In this document: positions 1 through 5,919 of the stretch, one piece after another
Position numbering within the stretch: the stretch's first letter is position 1
Layout of the letters: each line of letters begins with the position of its first letter
Source of the DNA: Planctomycetota bacterium
Lineage (GTDB): Bacteria > Planctomycetota > UBA8742 > JACQVU01
DNA: 6,668 bases
Assembly: GCA_016209585.1 (NCBI GenBank)
Contig: JACQVU010000377.1
Span: forward strand, 1 to 6,668
Direction: 5' to 3'
Notes under the pieces: model-generated
The model's database searches: none
What the model saw: the letters and a program-made list of their open reading frames with translations, nothing else
What the model was told of the DNA's origin: nothing
Position numbers and translations under genes: made by a program

Positions 1-103
1 GCTTCTTCACCAGCGGCACGCCCAGCGCCTTCTCCGCCAGATAGATCAGCGCCCAGGGGTCAATGGCGAACAGCGTCTTCTCGGCGGCGTCGAACTTGCC
101 CAT
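1..103 (-). CDS. Unrecognised protein, N-terminal fragment (first 34 codons, runs off the window)
   Basis: An open frame starts at the ATG whose complement is at 101-103 and runs off the left edge. It encodes a soluble-looking N-terminus beginning MGKFDAAEKTLFAIDPWALI and continuing with YLAEKALGVPLVKK. There is no signal peptide or membrane segment. An AGAGG purine stretch lies about 4 nt upstream of the ATG and can serve as a weak ribosome binding site; the frame closes at a TGA (122-124) only a few codons upstream, which fixes the start. The gene lies 88 nt beyond the stop of the thiouridylase gene on the same strand, so it could be the last member of that transcript. I do not recognise the family from this short piece. 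The reading frame is supported by codon use and start context rather than by homology. Confidence 0.6.
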   Translation of the reverse strand, partial: MGKFDAAEKTLFAIDPWALIYLAEKALGVPLVKK

Positions 104-191
104 GAGGCCTCTTCGGACGAGTCAGGGTTGACGGAAATCGACGCCGGTGGCCAGCTCCTACCGACGCCGCGCGCGGGGGGACGCCGCCGCG

Positions 192-1247
192 TCACACCAG
201 CAGCGGCGTGGCGTCCGCGCGCGGGGCGGGAGAAGGGGCGCGGACCTCTTCCTCACCGGCGGCGGAGCGAACGACGTAGAGAGCGTTATCAGGCTCGGCC
301 TTTTTCGACCACGCCAGCAGCAGCGCCAGCGCGCGGCGGCGCACGGACGGCTCGTCCTCGACCACCCCGGGGGCCGGAGCGATCGCGGCGGGCGCGGAGG
401 AACCAGCACGCGCCGCCTGGCTCAACACCAAGAGGCCGGTGGGGCCGTTGAAGTTGGCGGGGAGAAAGAGCGCCGTGCCTTCCGTCCGGCGGCTGTGGAG
501 CGATTCCAGCAGCCAGCCTTCCTCCTGGTCGCGGGCGATGACGATCTTGTGGCCGCCCGGGAGGCGCAGGTGGCGGCCGACCTTGAGCGCTTCGTAGTCC
601 CAGCGGTCGTACTGGGACTGGTGGGACCAGAGGTCGCGCACCCGCTTGCCGAACTCCTTCTCGGTGAGGATGCAGCCGGTGGAGGGGGTGGGGATGTCGT
701 GGATGCCGAAGGCGCGGGCCAGGTCCATCAGCCCCTTGCGGGATCGGCCGGAGAAGCCGTGAAGGCGCTGGCGGTCGACCACGCCCTCCAGTTCCGGCTT
801 GGTGGGGGGGAGCAGTTTGGCGGAGAGCGGGCGCAGGATCAGGCCGGCGAGGTTGGCGCCGCGTTCGATCCGCTGAAGTTGGCCCCGCATTTGAGAGTTA
901 GGCCGCTGGCCGACGACCTCGCCGGAGACGATGAACGAGGCGCCGACGGCGGCCATCATCTTCGCGGCGCGCTCGAACATGTAGATGCGACAATCGCTGC
1001 ACGGGTTCACGGCCCGGCCGTAGCCGAAGCGCGGTTTTTCGACGAGGCGCAGGTAGGCGTCGTCGGTGGAGACGAGGGTCACGCGGATGCCGAGGGCGTT
1101 GGCGGCGCGTGAGGCCTCGTCCTTGCAGCAGTTGAACTGGGTGCGGAAGTTGAGGCTCTCGACCTCGATGCCCTGCTGCTGCATCACCTTGACGGCCAGC
1201 ATGCTGTCCAAGCCACCGGAGAAGAGCGCGACGGCTTTGGGTGGCAT
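192..1247 (-). CDS. ThiI/MnmA-like tRNA thiouridylase (PP-loop ATPase) with NFACT-R-like C-terminal domain
   Basis: This 351-residue protein is an ATP-pyrophosphatase of the ThiI/MnmA type, predicted to adenylate a tRNA uridine and replace an oxygen with sulfur. Seen in the sequence: a PP-loop SGGLDS at residues 10-15, a CC pair at 40-41, a CSDC motif at 83-86, the SGEVVGQRPNSQ block at 108-119, SGRSRK at 166-171 and a further cysteine in PSTGCIL (Cys192). The cysteines are candidates for sulfur transfer or metal/cluster binding, by analogy with thiouridylases. From about residue 218 (LKVGRHLRLPGGHKIVIA) it matches my memory of the NFACT-R_2 RNA-binding-type domain that follows the PP-loop domain in a deltaproteobacterial/thermophile family. 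An Ala/Pro-rich stretch (about 299-321) seems to interrupt that domain before RRRALALLLAWSKK. The ATG lies 3 nt after the stop of the DUF342 gene and has no clear Shine-Dalgarno, so translation is probably coupled. The exact target (s4U8 or s2U34) cannot be told from the sequence, so I give no symbol. Confidence 0.88.
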   Translation of the reverse strand: MPPKAVALFSGGLDSMLAVKVMQQQGIEVESLNFRTQFNCCKDEASRAANALGIRVTLVSTDDAYLRLVEKPRFGYGRAVNPCSDCRIYMFERAAKMMAAVGASFIVSGEVVGQRPNSQMRGQLQRIERGANLAGLILRPLSAKLLPPTKPELEGVVDRQRLHGFSGRSRKGLMDLARAFGIHDIPTPSTGCILTEKEFGKRVRDLWSHQSQYDRWDYEALKVGRHLRLPGGHKIVIARDQEEGWLLESLHSRRTEGTALFLPANFNGPTGLLVLSQAARAGSSAPAAIAPAPGVVEDEPSVRRRALALLLAWSKKAEPDNALYVVRSAAGEEEVRAPSPAPRADATPLLV

Positions 1248-1250
1248 GGA

Positions 1251-2660
1251 TCAGGCGCCGCTGACGGCGATGCGCTGTTCCTCCGCGGAATACCGGATGG
1301 TGACCGGGCCGCGAACGGAATCGGACACCTCGTAGGTCTCTTTGCCCATGAAGATCGCCACGCCCGCGTGCAGCGTGGACTTCACCACCAGTTTAGCCCC
1401 GAGATTGCCGCCGGCGATCTTGTCGACCTCCTTGCGGCGCTCCTCGAGGTCGCGGACCTGCGCCTGTTCCTCCTTCACCAACGTCAGCAACACCGCGACC
1501 TTCTTCTTCTGCTCCGGTGGAAGTTTCTTCAGTTCCTTACGGTACGGCTCGATCTTCTTGAGCGTGTTCTCCACCTTCGCGCGACGTTTCTTCATCTCCT
1601 TCACGATGGCGGCGTGCTCCTGCTCGGCGTAGAGGTTCCGGCCGAGATAGAGGTCGGTGCGGGTGCCGCCCGGAGCGCCCAGCGTGTCCACCTCGCCGCC
1701 CTTGAAAACCATGAGCGTGCCGCCGGTCACGGTGGCTTTCTCGGCGCGGAGGCGGCCGTTGCACACCACCTCGCTGGCCAGGCATTCCGCCCCAATCGAA
1801 ACGTCTCCCCCGGCGCGGACCTTGGCCGAGTTCAGGTACTTCACCTTGGTGTCGCCGCGCACCGTCACCACGTTCTTGTCCTTGCCGGCGACGCCCGCGC
1901 CCACCACCAGGTTGCCCCCGGCCTCCACCGACGCCGCCTGCACCCACTGGCCCACCGACACGTCCTGCGACGCCTTCACCGTGAAGTTGTCGAGCACGCT
2001 CCGCTTGATGTCCACAGAGCCTTTGAAGTCGATGTTCCCCGTCTCAAAATCCACGTCCCCCGGAATGAACGCGATGGGGCTGACCGCCAGCACCTGCCGG
2101 TCCCAGAGCACGCGACCGTCGCGAGCCGCGAAGTACTTTCCCGCCGGCGCCCCCGCGGGGTCGGGCTGGAAGTCCACCCCCTCCCCCGCCTTGATGGCCG
2201 CGGGCTTCGGCTCCCCCACCGGCAGCGGCTCGCCCTTGGCGTTGACGCCGGGAACACCCGCGACCGGCGGAGTCACGGCGCAGAGCAGGTCGCGCTCCGA
2301 CACGTTCGCCACCCGCGACACCGCGTAAAAGTCCACCGACCCGTCCTGTTCCGCCACCGGCCGGGGGTTGAAGAAGTCGGTCGCCCAGACGATCTCACCG
2401 TGCTTCTCGCTCACCGGCGGGCGCCCCTGAGCGATGATCTCCGGCGGGCGGGTCTGCTCCGGCTGCTCGTTGAAGAGCCGCACTAGTTCCTCGACGACCT
2501 CCCGCCGCGCCTCGGCGATCTTGCAGCCCTCCTTGACGTACGAAACCACCTCTCCCACGGCCACCTTCTCCACCTCCTTGGCGGGCGGCGGCGCGACCGC
2601 CATGAACGCGGTCATCCCGTCATCGCTGACGGTCACGGGGAAGACTTGGCGAATATCCAT
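1251..2660 (-). CDS. DUF342/FapA-family protein
   Basis: This 469-residue protein belongs to the FapA (DUF342) family. The opening VSDDGMTAFM (residues 11-20) and the IIAQGRPPVSEKHGEI segment (75-90) are typical of the family's N-terminal domain. Residues about 195-345 form repeated short strands rich in Gly, Val and Asp (SPIAFIPGDVDFETGNIDFK, then similar rungs), consistent with a right-handed beta-helix. Residues about 345-415 are Lys/Glu-rich heptad-like sequence (KEMKKRRAKVENTLKKIEPY) expected to be a coiled coil. The end (GAKLVVKSTLHAGVAIFMGK) is the usual closing beta segment. There is no signal peptide or membrane helix, so it is cytoplasmic. Vibrio FapA helps place the polar flagellum, but many homologues occur away from flagellar genes and have no proven role, and no flagellar gene is visible here. 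A good ribosome binding site, GGTGAG, lies 5 nt before the ATG. Its stop is 3 nt from the thiouridylase start, indicating one transcript. Confidence 0.9.
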   Translation of the reverse strand: MDIRQVFPVTVSDDGMTAFMAVAPPPAKEVEKVAVGEVVSYVKEGCKIAEARREVVEELVRLFNEQPEQTRPPEIIAQGRPPVSEKHGEIVWATDFFNPRPVAEQDGSVDFYAVSRVANVSERDLLCAVTPPVAGVPGVNAKGEPLPVGEPKPAAIKAGEGVDFQPDPAGAPAGKYFAARDGRVLWDRQVLAVSPIAFIPGDVDFETGNIDFKGSVDIKRSVLDNFTVKASQDVSVGQWVQAASVEAGGNLVVGAGVAGKDKNVVTVRGDTKVKYLNSAKVRAGGDVSIGAECLASEVVCNGRLRAEKATVTGGTLMVFKGGEVDTLGAPGGTRTDLYLGRNLYAEQEHAAIVKEMKKRRAKVENTLKKIEPYRKELKKLPPEQKKKVAVLLTLVKEEQAQVRDLEERRKEVDKIAGGNLGAKLVVKSTLHAGVAIFMGKETYEVSDSVRGPVTIRYSAEEQRIAVSGA

Positions 2661-2665
2661 GCGTG

Positions 2666-2693
2666 CTCACCGGCGCCCGGCGAGAGGCGCCGG
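2666..2693 (-). promoter_or_regulatory. Ribosome binding site of the DUF342 gene overlapping an 8-bp hairpin
   Basis: On the coding strand, GGTGAG (complement of 2666-2671) lies 5 nt upstream of the ATG at 2660 and fixes the start. A perfect 8-bp inverted repeat, CCGGCGCC at 2670-2677 and GGCGCCGG at 2686-2693 with an 8-nt loop, overlaps the first two bases of this site. The stem is all G/C, so in RNA it would be very stable and could hinder ribosome access. Whether it regulates anything is inference. Confidence 0.5.
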
Positions 2694-2697
2694 GGAA

Positions 2698-2727
2698 ACA
2701 ATACTCCACCGCCTCCCGCCGCGCCAG
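2698..2727 (-). promoter_or_regulatory. Weak promoter candidate for the DUF342-thiouridylase pair
   Basis: The only AT-leaning spot in the 144-nt gap gives a -10-like TATTGT (complement of 2698-2703; 4 of 6 to consensus). It is preceded at an 18-nt spacing by a poor -35, CTGGCG (complement of 2722-2727; 3 of 6). A start near 2691 would leave a leader of about 30 nt beginning inside the 2670-2693 hairpin. This is a weak match and could be chance. Confidence 0.22.
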
Positions 2728-2759
2728 TTCCCCGCGGCCCGTGGCCCCGCGCCATGGGA

Positions 2760-2775
2760 TCGCCGCGCGCGGCGA
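2760..2775. repeat. 16-bp perfect palindrome in the hisN-DUF342 gap
   Basis: TCGCCGCG followed directly by CGCGGCGA forms a perfect 16-bp palindrome about 30 nt past the hisN stop. A small direct repeat, CCGACGGG, occurs beside it at 2780-2787 and 2794-2801. No T-tract follows the palindrome on either strand, so it does not look like an intrinsic terminator. It may be a protein-binding or methylation site, or just GC-rich chance. The rest of the 144-nt gap holds nothing else I can support beyond the items listed separately. Confidence 0.35.
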
Positions 2776-2804
2776 CGTGCCGACGGGAAAGCCCCGACGG
2801 GCCG

Positions 2805-3593
2805 TCAGGCGGCGTGTAACGTCGCCATGATCTTGTGGTGCAACAACGGTCCGGCGGCGACGGCGCTGCGGCCCGCGAGGGGTTCGCCGCCCTCCCACGA
2901 GGTGATCACTCCCCCCGCGCCGCGCACCACCGGCAGCAGCGCGGCCAGGTCCCAGAGGTTCATCACCGGATCGACCACGGCGTCAACGAAGCCCGCGGCC
3001 AGCAGCGAATAGGCGTAGCCGTCGCCGATGCAGCGATAAACCCGCGCGGCGCGCGTCAACCGATCGAAGCCCGCGGCGGTGCGCGGCTGGAACGCCTCGC
3101 CGCTCCAGTGATCCGGGGTGAGCAGAGCCGCTTCGCGGGGGTCGTCGCAGGGCCGCACGTGAACCGCGCGGCCGTTGACGGTCGCGCGGCGGTTGTCGCC
3201 GATGGCGCGGTGGCGCAGCACGCTCTGGTCGATGACGCCCAGGATGGGATCGGCGCCGTGCAGCAGCGCGATGAGCGTGGCGAACATCGGAATGCCCAGC
3301 ACGTAACTCTTTGTCCCATCGATCGGGTCCAGCACCCACCGGAACTCCGCGCCCGGGTTGCTTTCCCCATGTTCCTCGCCGATGACGCCGTGCGTGGGGA
3401 AGCGCCGCGCGATGCGATCCCGCATCGCCGCCTCCGCCTCCCGGTCGGCGCGGGTCACGGGCGAGCCGTCCGCCTTGGCGTCAACGCCCAGCGCCGGCTC
3501 GCGGAAATAGCGCCGCGCGATCTCCCCGGCCGCGTCGGCCAGTTCCTCCGCGAAGGGAACGAAGACCACCGGGTCTACGGCGGGATCCCCCAT
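2805..3593 (-). CDS. hisN: Histidinol-phosphatase, inositol-monophosphatase family
   Basis: This 262-residue protein is a complete member of the Mg-dependent inositol-monophosphatase superfamily. It fits the HisN branch, which dephosphorylates L-histidinol phosphate in histidine biosynthesis. Visible motifs are DGSPVTRADREAE (42-54), IGEEHGE (71-77; Glu73 a predicted metal ligand), LDPIDGTKSY (88-97; Asp89 and Asp92 metal ligands) and LWDLAALLPVVRGAGGVIT (213-231; Asp215 catalytic or substrate side). The pieces PMFATLIALLHGADPILGV (102-120) and DGYAYSLLAAGFVDAVVD (191-208) are closer to HisN than to SuhB-like inositol phosphatases. HisN proteins usually show a GGDCYAY-like motif; here it reads CIGDGYAY, a mild deviation. 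The ATG lies 3 nt after the ilvC TAG, with G-rich heptamers supplying the upstream purines, so translation is probably coupled. No other his gene is in the window. A generic inositol- or sugar-phosphatase role cannot be excluded. Confidence 0.85.
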   Translation of the reverse strand: MGDPAVDPVVFVPFAEELADAAGEIARRYFREPALGVDAKADGSPVTRADREAEAAMRDRIARRFPTHGVIGEEHGESNPGAEFRWVLDPIDGTKSYVLGIPMFATLIALLHGADPILGVIDQSVLRHRAIGDNRRATVNGRAVHVRPCDDPREAALLTPDHWSGEAFQPRTAAGFDRLTRAARVYRCIGDGYAYSLLAAGFVDAVVDPVMNLWDLAALLPVVRGAGGVITSWEGGEPLAGRSAVAAGPLLHHKIMATLHAA

Positions 3594-3618
3594 TCCCTAG
3601 CCCCCAGCCCCCGGCCCC
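3584..3618 (-). repeat. Five-unit heptanucleotide tandem tract spanning the ilvC stop and hisN start
   Basis: Read on the coding strand from 3618 down to 3584, the sequence divides exactly into 7-nt units: GGGGCCG, GGGGCTG, GGGGCTA, GGGAATG, GGGGATC. The TAG stop of ilvC is made from the third and fourth units and the ATG of hisN lies at the end of the fourth. It resembles in form the heptamer STRR repeats described in filamentous cyanobacteria, although the unit differs. A second tract of the same type lies at 6479-6515. Confidence 0.7.
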
Positions 3619-4628
3619 TGTTCGTGCTGCTTCGCGGTCTTGCCGACGAACGGCATCATGGCCCGCAGTTTCTCGCCTACTTTCTCGATGGGGTGTTCGG
3701 CGGCGGAGGCGCGGAGGCGCTGGAACTTCTTCGCGCCGGAGGTCCACTCTTCGACCCACTCGCGGGCGAAGGCGCCGGAGCGGATGTCGTCGAGTAAAGA
3801 TTGCATGCGGCGCTTGACCGAGGCGTCGATCACCCTGGGGCCGCGGGTGAGGTCGCCATACTCCGCGGTGTTGGAGATGGAGTAGCGCATGTTCGCGAGG
3901 CCGCCCTCGTAGATGAGGTCGACGATCAGTTTCAGTTCGTGCAGACACTCGAAGTAGGCCAGTTCGGCCGGATACCCGTTCTCCACCAGCGTCTCGAAGC
4001 CAGCCTGGACCAGGGCGGCGCAACCGCCGCAGAGCACGGCCTGCTCGCCGAAGAGATCGGTTTCGGTTTCGTCCTTGAAGGTGGTCTCGATGACCCCCGC
4101 GCGCGTGGCGCCGATGGCGTGGGCGTAGGCCAGCGCGCGCTCCCTTGCCCTTCCCGAGGCGTCCTGCTGCACCGCCAGGAGCGCGGGCGCGCCTTTCTTC
4201 TCCTCATAGAGCCGGCGAACCAGGTGGCCGGGCGCTTTCGGCGCGACCATCACCACGTCCACCTCGCGCGGCGCCGTGATGCGCTTGAAGTGGATGCTGA
4301 AACCGTGCGAGAAGCCGAGCGTCTTCCCCGCGCCGACGTGAGCCGCGATCTCGCGCTCGTAGAACTCGGCCTGGCTTTCGTCCGGTGTCAGCATCTGCAC
4401 CCATTGCGCGGCCGCCGCAGCCTCGGACGGCGCCGCGACCCGGAGGCCGTCACGCCGGGCACGCGGGGCGCTCTGGGACTCGGCGCGCAGCCCGACGATG
4501 ACCTCCACTCCCGAGTCACGCAGGTTCAGCGCCTGCGCCCGGCCCTGGCTGCCGTACCCCATGACCGCAACCGTGACACCGGCCAGCGCGCGGGGGTTGG
4601 CGTCTTGCTCGTAGAACATTGCGACCAT
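3597..4628 (-). CDS. ilvC: Ketol-acid reductoisomerase, class I
   Basis: This protein converts acetolactate or aceto-hydroxybutyrate to the dihydroxy acid, using NADPH and Mg, in valine/isoleucine/leucine synthesis. With the ATG at 4628 it has 343 residues, the class I length. Residue numbers follow that start. The Rossmann loop reads GYGSQGRA (24-31), with Arg30 where most relatives have His. The cofactor loop GLRAESQS (46-53) keeps the serines typical of NADPH use. The catalytic block GFSHGFSIHF contains His108, and VAPKAPGH contains Lys131. The metal ligands are all present: Asp191 and Glu195 (DLFGE), Glu227 and Glu231 (FECLHE), with Ser252 in SISNTAEYGD. I chose ATG 4628 because GAGAGGAG lies 8 nt upstream. 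A longer GTG frame from 4661 lacks a spaced binding site and adds 11 non-conserved residues. The last residues (GPGAGG) come from a heptamer repeat. It lies 65 nt after the DRTGG gene and 3 nt before hisN; no ilvB/ilvN is visible. Confidence 0.96.
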   Translation of the reverse strand: MVAMFYEQDANPRALAGVTVAVMGYGSQGRAQALNLRDSGVEVIVGLRAESQSAPRARRDGLRVAAPSEAAAAAQWVQMLTPDESQAEFYEREIAAHVGAGKTLGFSHGFSIHFKRITAPREVDVVMVAPKAPGHLVRRLYEEKKGAPALLAVQQDASGRARERALAYAHAIGATRAGVIETTFKDETETDLFGEQAVLCGGCAALVQAGFETLVENGYPAELAYFECLHELKLIVDLIYEGGLANMRYSISNTAEYGDLTRGPRVIDASVKRRMQSLLDDIRSGAFAREWVEEWTSGAKKFQRLRASAAEHPIEKVGEKLRAMMPFVGKTAKQHEQGPGAGG

Positions 4629-4643
4629 AGAGGCTGCTCCTCT
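4629..4643 (-). promoter_or_regulatory. ilvC ribosome binding site within a small hairpin
   Basis: The coding strand reads AGAGG-AGCAG-CCTCT directly before the ATG at 4628. This is a perfect 5-bp stem with a 5-nt loop. The left arm and loop contain the Shine-Dalgarno bases (GAGAGGAG), so the folded form would hide the ribosome binding site. This site also decides the ilvC start. A regulatory function is inferred only. Confidence 0.45.
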
Positions 4644-4693
4644 CTCGCCGTCCCGCGTCACCCCTCATTGCGCTTCAGAAAGGTCGGGGATAT

Positions 4694-5767
4694 TCAGAGC
4701 ACCTCGAAGCCGAGGTTGTCGTAGAGGCGCTGGAAGTCGATGGCGTTGTTGACCAGGGTGACGGCGGCCTTCACCTTGTTCTCGTTGCGAAGGGCGGTGT
4801 AGCCGAGGAGCGACTCGAGCCGTTCGACGGTGGCCTGCGTGTCTTCCTTGGTGACCATCACGGCCACCTGGTTGGCGTCGGCGCGCGACAGGATAATCTC
4901 GTTGGGATGGACGCCGCCCGTGAGCACCAGCAGTTTGGTGTTGGTTTCCATCGCGGCCAGGTGCATGTCGGGCCGGTCGCCGCCGATGACCACGGCCTTG
5001 TTCTTGACGCGCCGGAAATGGACGAGCGCCGACTCGACGCTCATGGCGCCGATCTGGTAGCGTTCGATGAGGTCCGACAGTTTGTCGCGGCCAAGGATCA
5101 GTTCGGCGCCGAGACAGTCAAGAATCTCCTTCACCGACACGGCGTTGAGCGTCACGTCTTCGGGCAGCACCCCCAGCAGGTCCACTTCGTTTTTCTTGAG
5201 GAAGGCGCCGACGCGGTCCAGCACAAAGTCGCGCTTGTTCTGCGGCACCCGGTTGATCACCACCCCGGCCAGTTGCGACTTGAGCGCCCGCTTCACGCCC
5301 AGGAAACCGTCCAGCGTCTGGTTCAAGTAGCCCCAGCGGTCCACCATCACCACCTTGGCCTTGTACTTGCGGATGATGTCGGCCTCCGAGACGCCGAACA
5401 CCGTGCCGGCGTTGAGATCGCCGGTTCCGTCCACCAGCACCACGTCTTTGTCCTTGGACACTTTCTTGAACGCCTTGTCCACCTTGGCCACGGTGTCGCC
5501 GGCGTCGTCGTCCAGGGCCTGCTCCACCAGGGCATCGGTCATGACTACCGGGCAGAGGTCGGCCGGCGCCTCCTTCAACCTCAGTACCTTGCGGAAGAAG
5601 ACCGCGTCGGCGTCCACCGTGGTCTCCTCATGCTGCATCGGGAACAGCCCGATGGGCTTGAAGAAGCCCACGGTGAGACCGTCTTCCTCGAACCGGCGCG
5701 CGAAACCGAGACAGATGAGGTTCTTCCCGGCGAAACGGGAGAGAGAGCCGACCAGCAGAGGTTGCAT
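4694..5767 (-). CDS. BioD-like (AAA_26) plus DRTGG-domain protein, phosphotransacetylase N-terminal type
   Basis: This 357-residue protein has the two-domain layout found as the non-catalytic N-terminal half of long phosphotransacetylases (COG0857) and as stand-alone proteins of unknown role. Residues 1 to about 200 are a BioD-like P-loop NTPase fold. The loop reads GSLSRFAGKN (7-16), with Asn in place of the usual Ser/Thr after Lys. It is followed by GFFKPIG (34-40), the Walker-B-like VVLVDGTGDL (109-118) and AGVVINRVP (167-175). Residues about 226-320 form a DRTGG domain (GRDKLSDLIERYQIGAMSVE, then VIGGDRPDMHLAAMET and LLVLTGGVHPN). No phosphotransacetylase catalytic domain follows. I chose ATG 5767 because the family begins right at the strand before the P-loop. 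The frame is open 40 codons further to a TTG at 5887, but that part is not conserved and overlaps the leader hairpins. The ATG lacks a strong Shine-Dalgarno. The gene is the first of a probable operon with ilvC and hisN, and a role in acyl-phosphate or nucleotide sensing is speculation. Confidence 0.85.
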   Translation of the reverse strand: MQPLLVGSLSRFAGKNLICLGFARRFEEDGLTVGFFKPIGLFPMQHEETTVDADAVFFRKVLRLKEAPADLCPVVMTDALVEQALDDDAGDTVAKVDKAFKKVSKDKDVVLVDGTGDLNAGTVFGVSEADIIRKYKAKVVMVDRWGYLNQTLDGFLGVKRALKSQLAGVVINRVPQNKRDFVLDRVGAFLKKNEVDLLGVLPEDVTLNAVSVKEILDCLGAELILGRDKLSDLIERYQIGAMSVESALVHFRRVKNKAVVIGGDRPDMHLAAMETNTKLLVLTGGVHPNEIILSRADANQVAVMVTKEDTQATVERLESLLGYTALRNENKVKAAVTLVNNAIDFQRLYDNLGFEVL

Positions 5768-5793
5768 GCGGATGAGCGCCAACCAGTTCCCCG

Positions 5794-5823
5794 CGCGCCC
5801 ACGGCGTGCTGCCGGAGGGCGCG
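5794..5823 (-). promoter_or_regulatory. Stable leader hairpin upstream of the DRTGG gene
   Basis: CGCGCCC (5794-5800) and GGGCGCG (5817-5823) form a perfect 7-bp stem. Inside it CGGC (5802-5805) and GCCG (5811-5814) pair around a 5-nt loop, so the RNA would form one long GC-only hairpin about 27 nt before the ATG. It lies downstream of the U6 tract, so it is a second leader structure rather than part of the terminator-like element. Confidence 0.5.
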
Positions 5824-5836
5824 GGCAAAGGCCGTG

Positions 5837-5900
5837 AAAAAAGGTCCCCGGAGACGCGCGCCCGAGAGTGAGACCACCAGCGAGCAAGCGTTTCCGGGGA
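5837..5900 (-). terminator. Attenuator-like leader element: inverted repeats followed by U6
   Basis: In the predicted leader RNA, UCCCCGGA (complement of 5893-5900, at the expected 5' end) can pair perfectly with UCCGGGGA (5845-5852). Alternatively GGUCUC (5870-5875) can pair with GGGACC (5843-5848, one G-U pair), directly next to UUUUUU (5837-5842). The two pairings share bases and exclude each other, as in attenuators with alternative folds. The loops are long (40 and 21 nt), so a simple terminator is not certain. No leader peptide rich in Ile, Leu, Val or His is visible, and I recognise no known riboswitch. Confidence 0.4.
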
Positions 5901-5919
5901 GCGTTCTTATACCGGAAAC
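5890..5919. promoter_or_regulatory. Operator-like dyad around the -10 box
   Basis: GTTTCCGG (5890-5897) and CCGGAAAC (5912-5919) are perfect 8-bp inverted half-sites separated by 14 nt, giving 22 bp centre to centre, about two helical turns. The -10 box and predicted start lie between them. The outer half lies in the -35/-10 spacer and the inner half just past the start, a typical place for a dimeric repressor. The regulator is unknown and no regulator gene is in the window. Confidence 0.45.

Noticed and set aside
104..191. Terminator between the thiouridylase gene and the last partial gene
   Set aside because: The gap has repeated GACGCCG words and GC-rich inverted pieces, but no hairpin followed by a T tract on the coding strand.
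147..1112. Long plus-strand open frame opposite the thiouridylase gene
   Set aside because: Its translation is Gly/Ala/Val/Arg-rich with no family motif, and it is the mirror of a well-supported minus-strand gene. GC-biased third positions remove stops from the opposite strand.
4629..4661. GTG start at 4661 for ilvC adding 11 residues
   Set aside because: It has no properly spaced Shine-Dalgarno, while ATG 4628 has GAGAGGAG 8 nt upstream and gives the usual class I N-terminus.
1368..4724. Further plus-strand open frames opposite the DUF342, hisN and ilvC genes
   Set aside because: All are antisense shadows of conserved genes, with compositions expected from reversed high-GC codons.
5768..5887. 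40-codon N-terminal extension of the DRTGG protein from TTG 5887
   Set aside because: The family begins right before the P-loop, the extension is Pro/Arg/Gly-rich, and the stretch is better explained as a leader with hairpins and a T tract.
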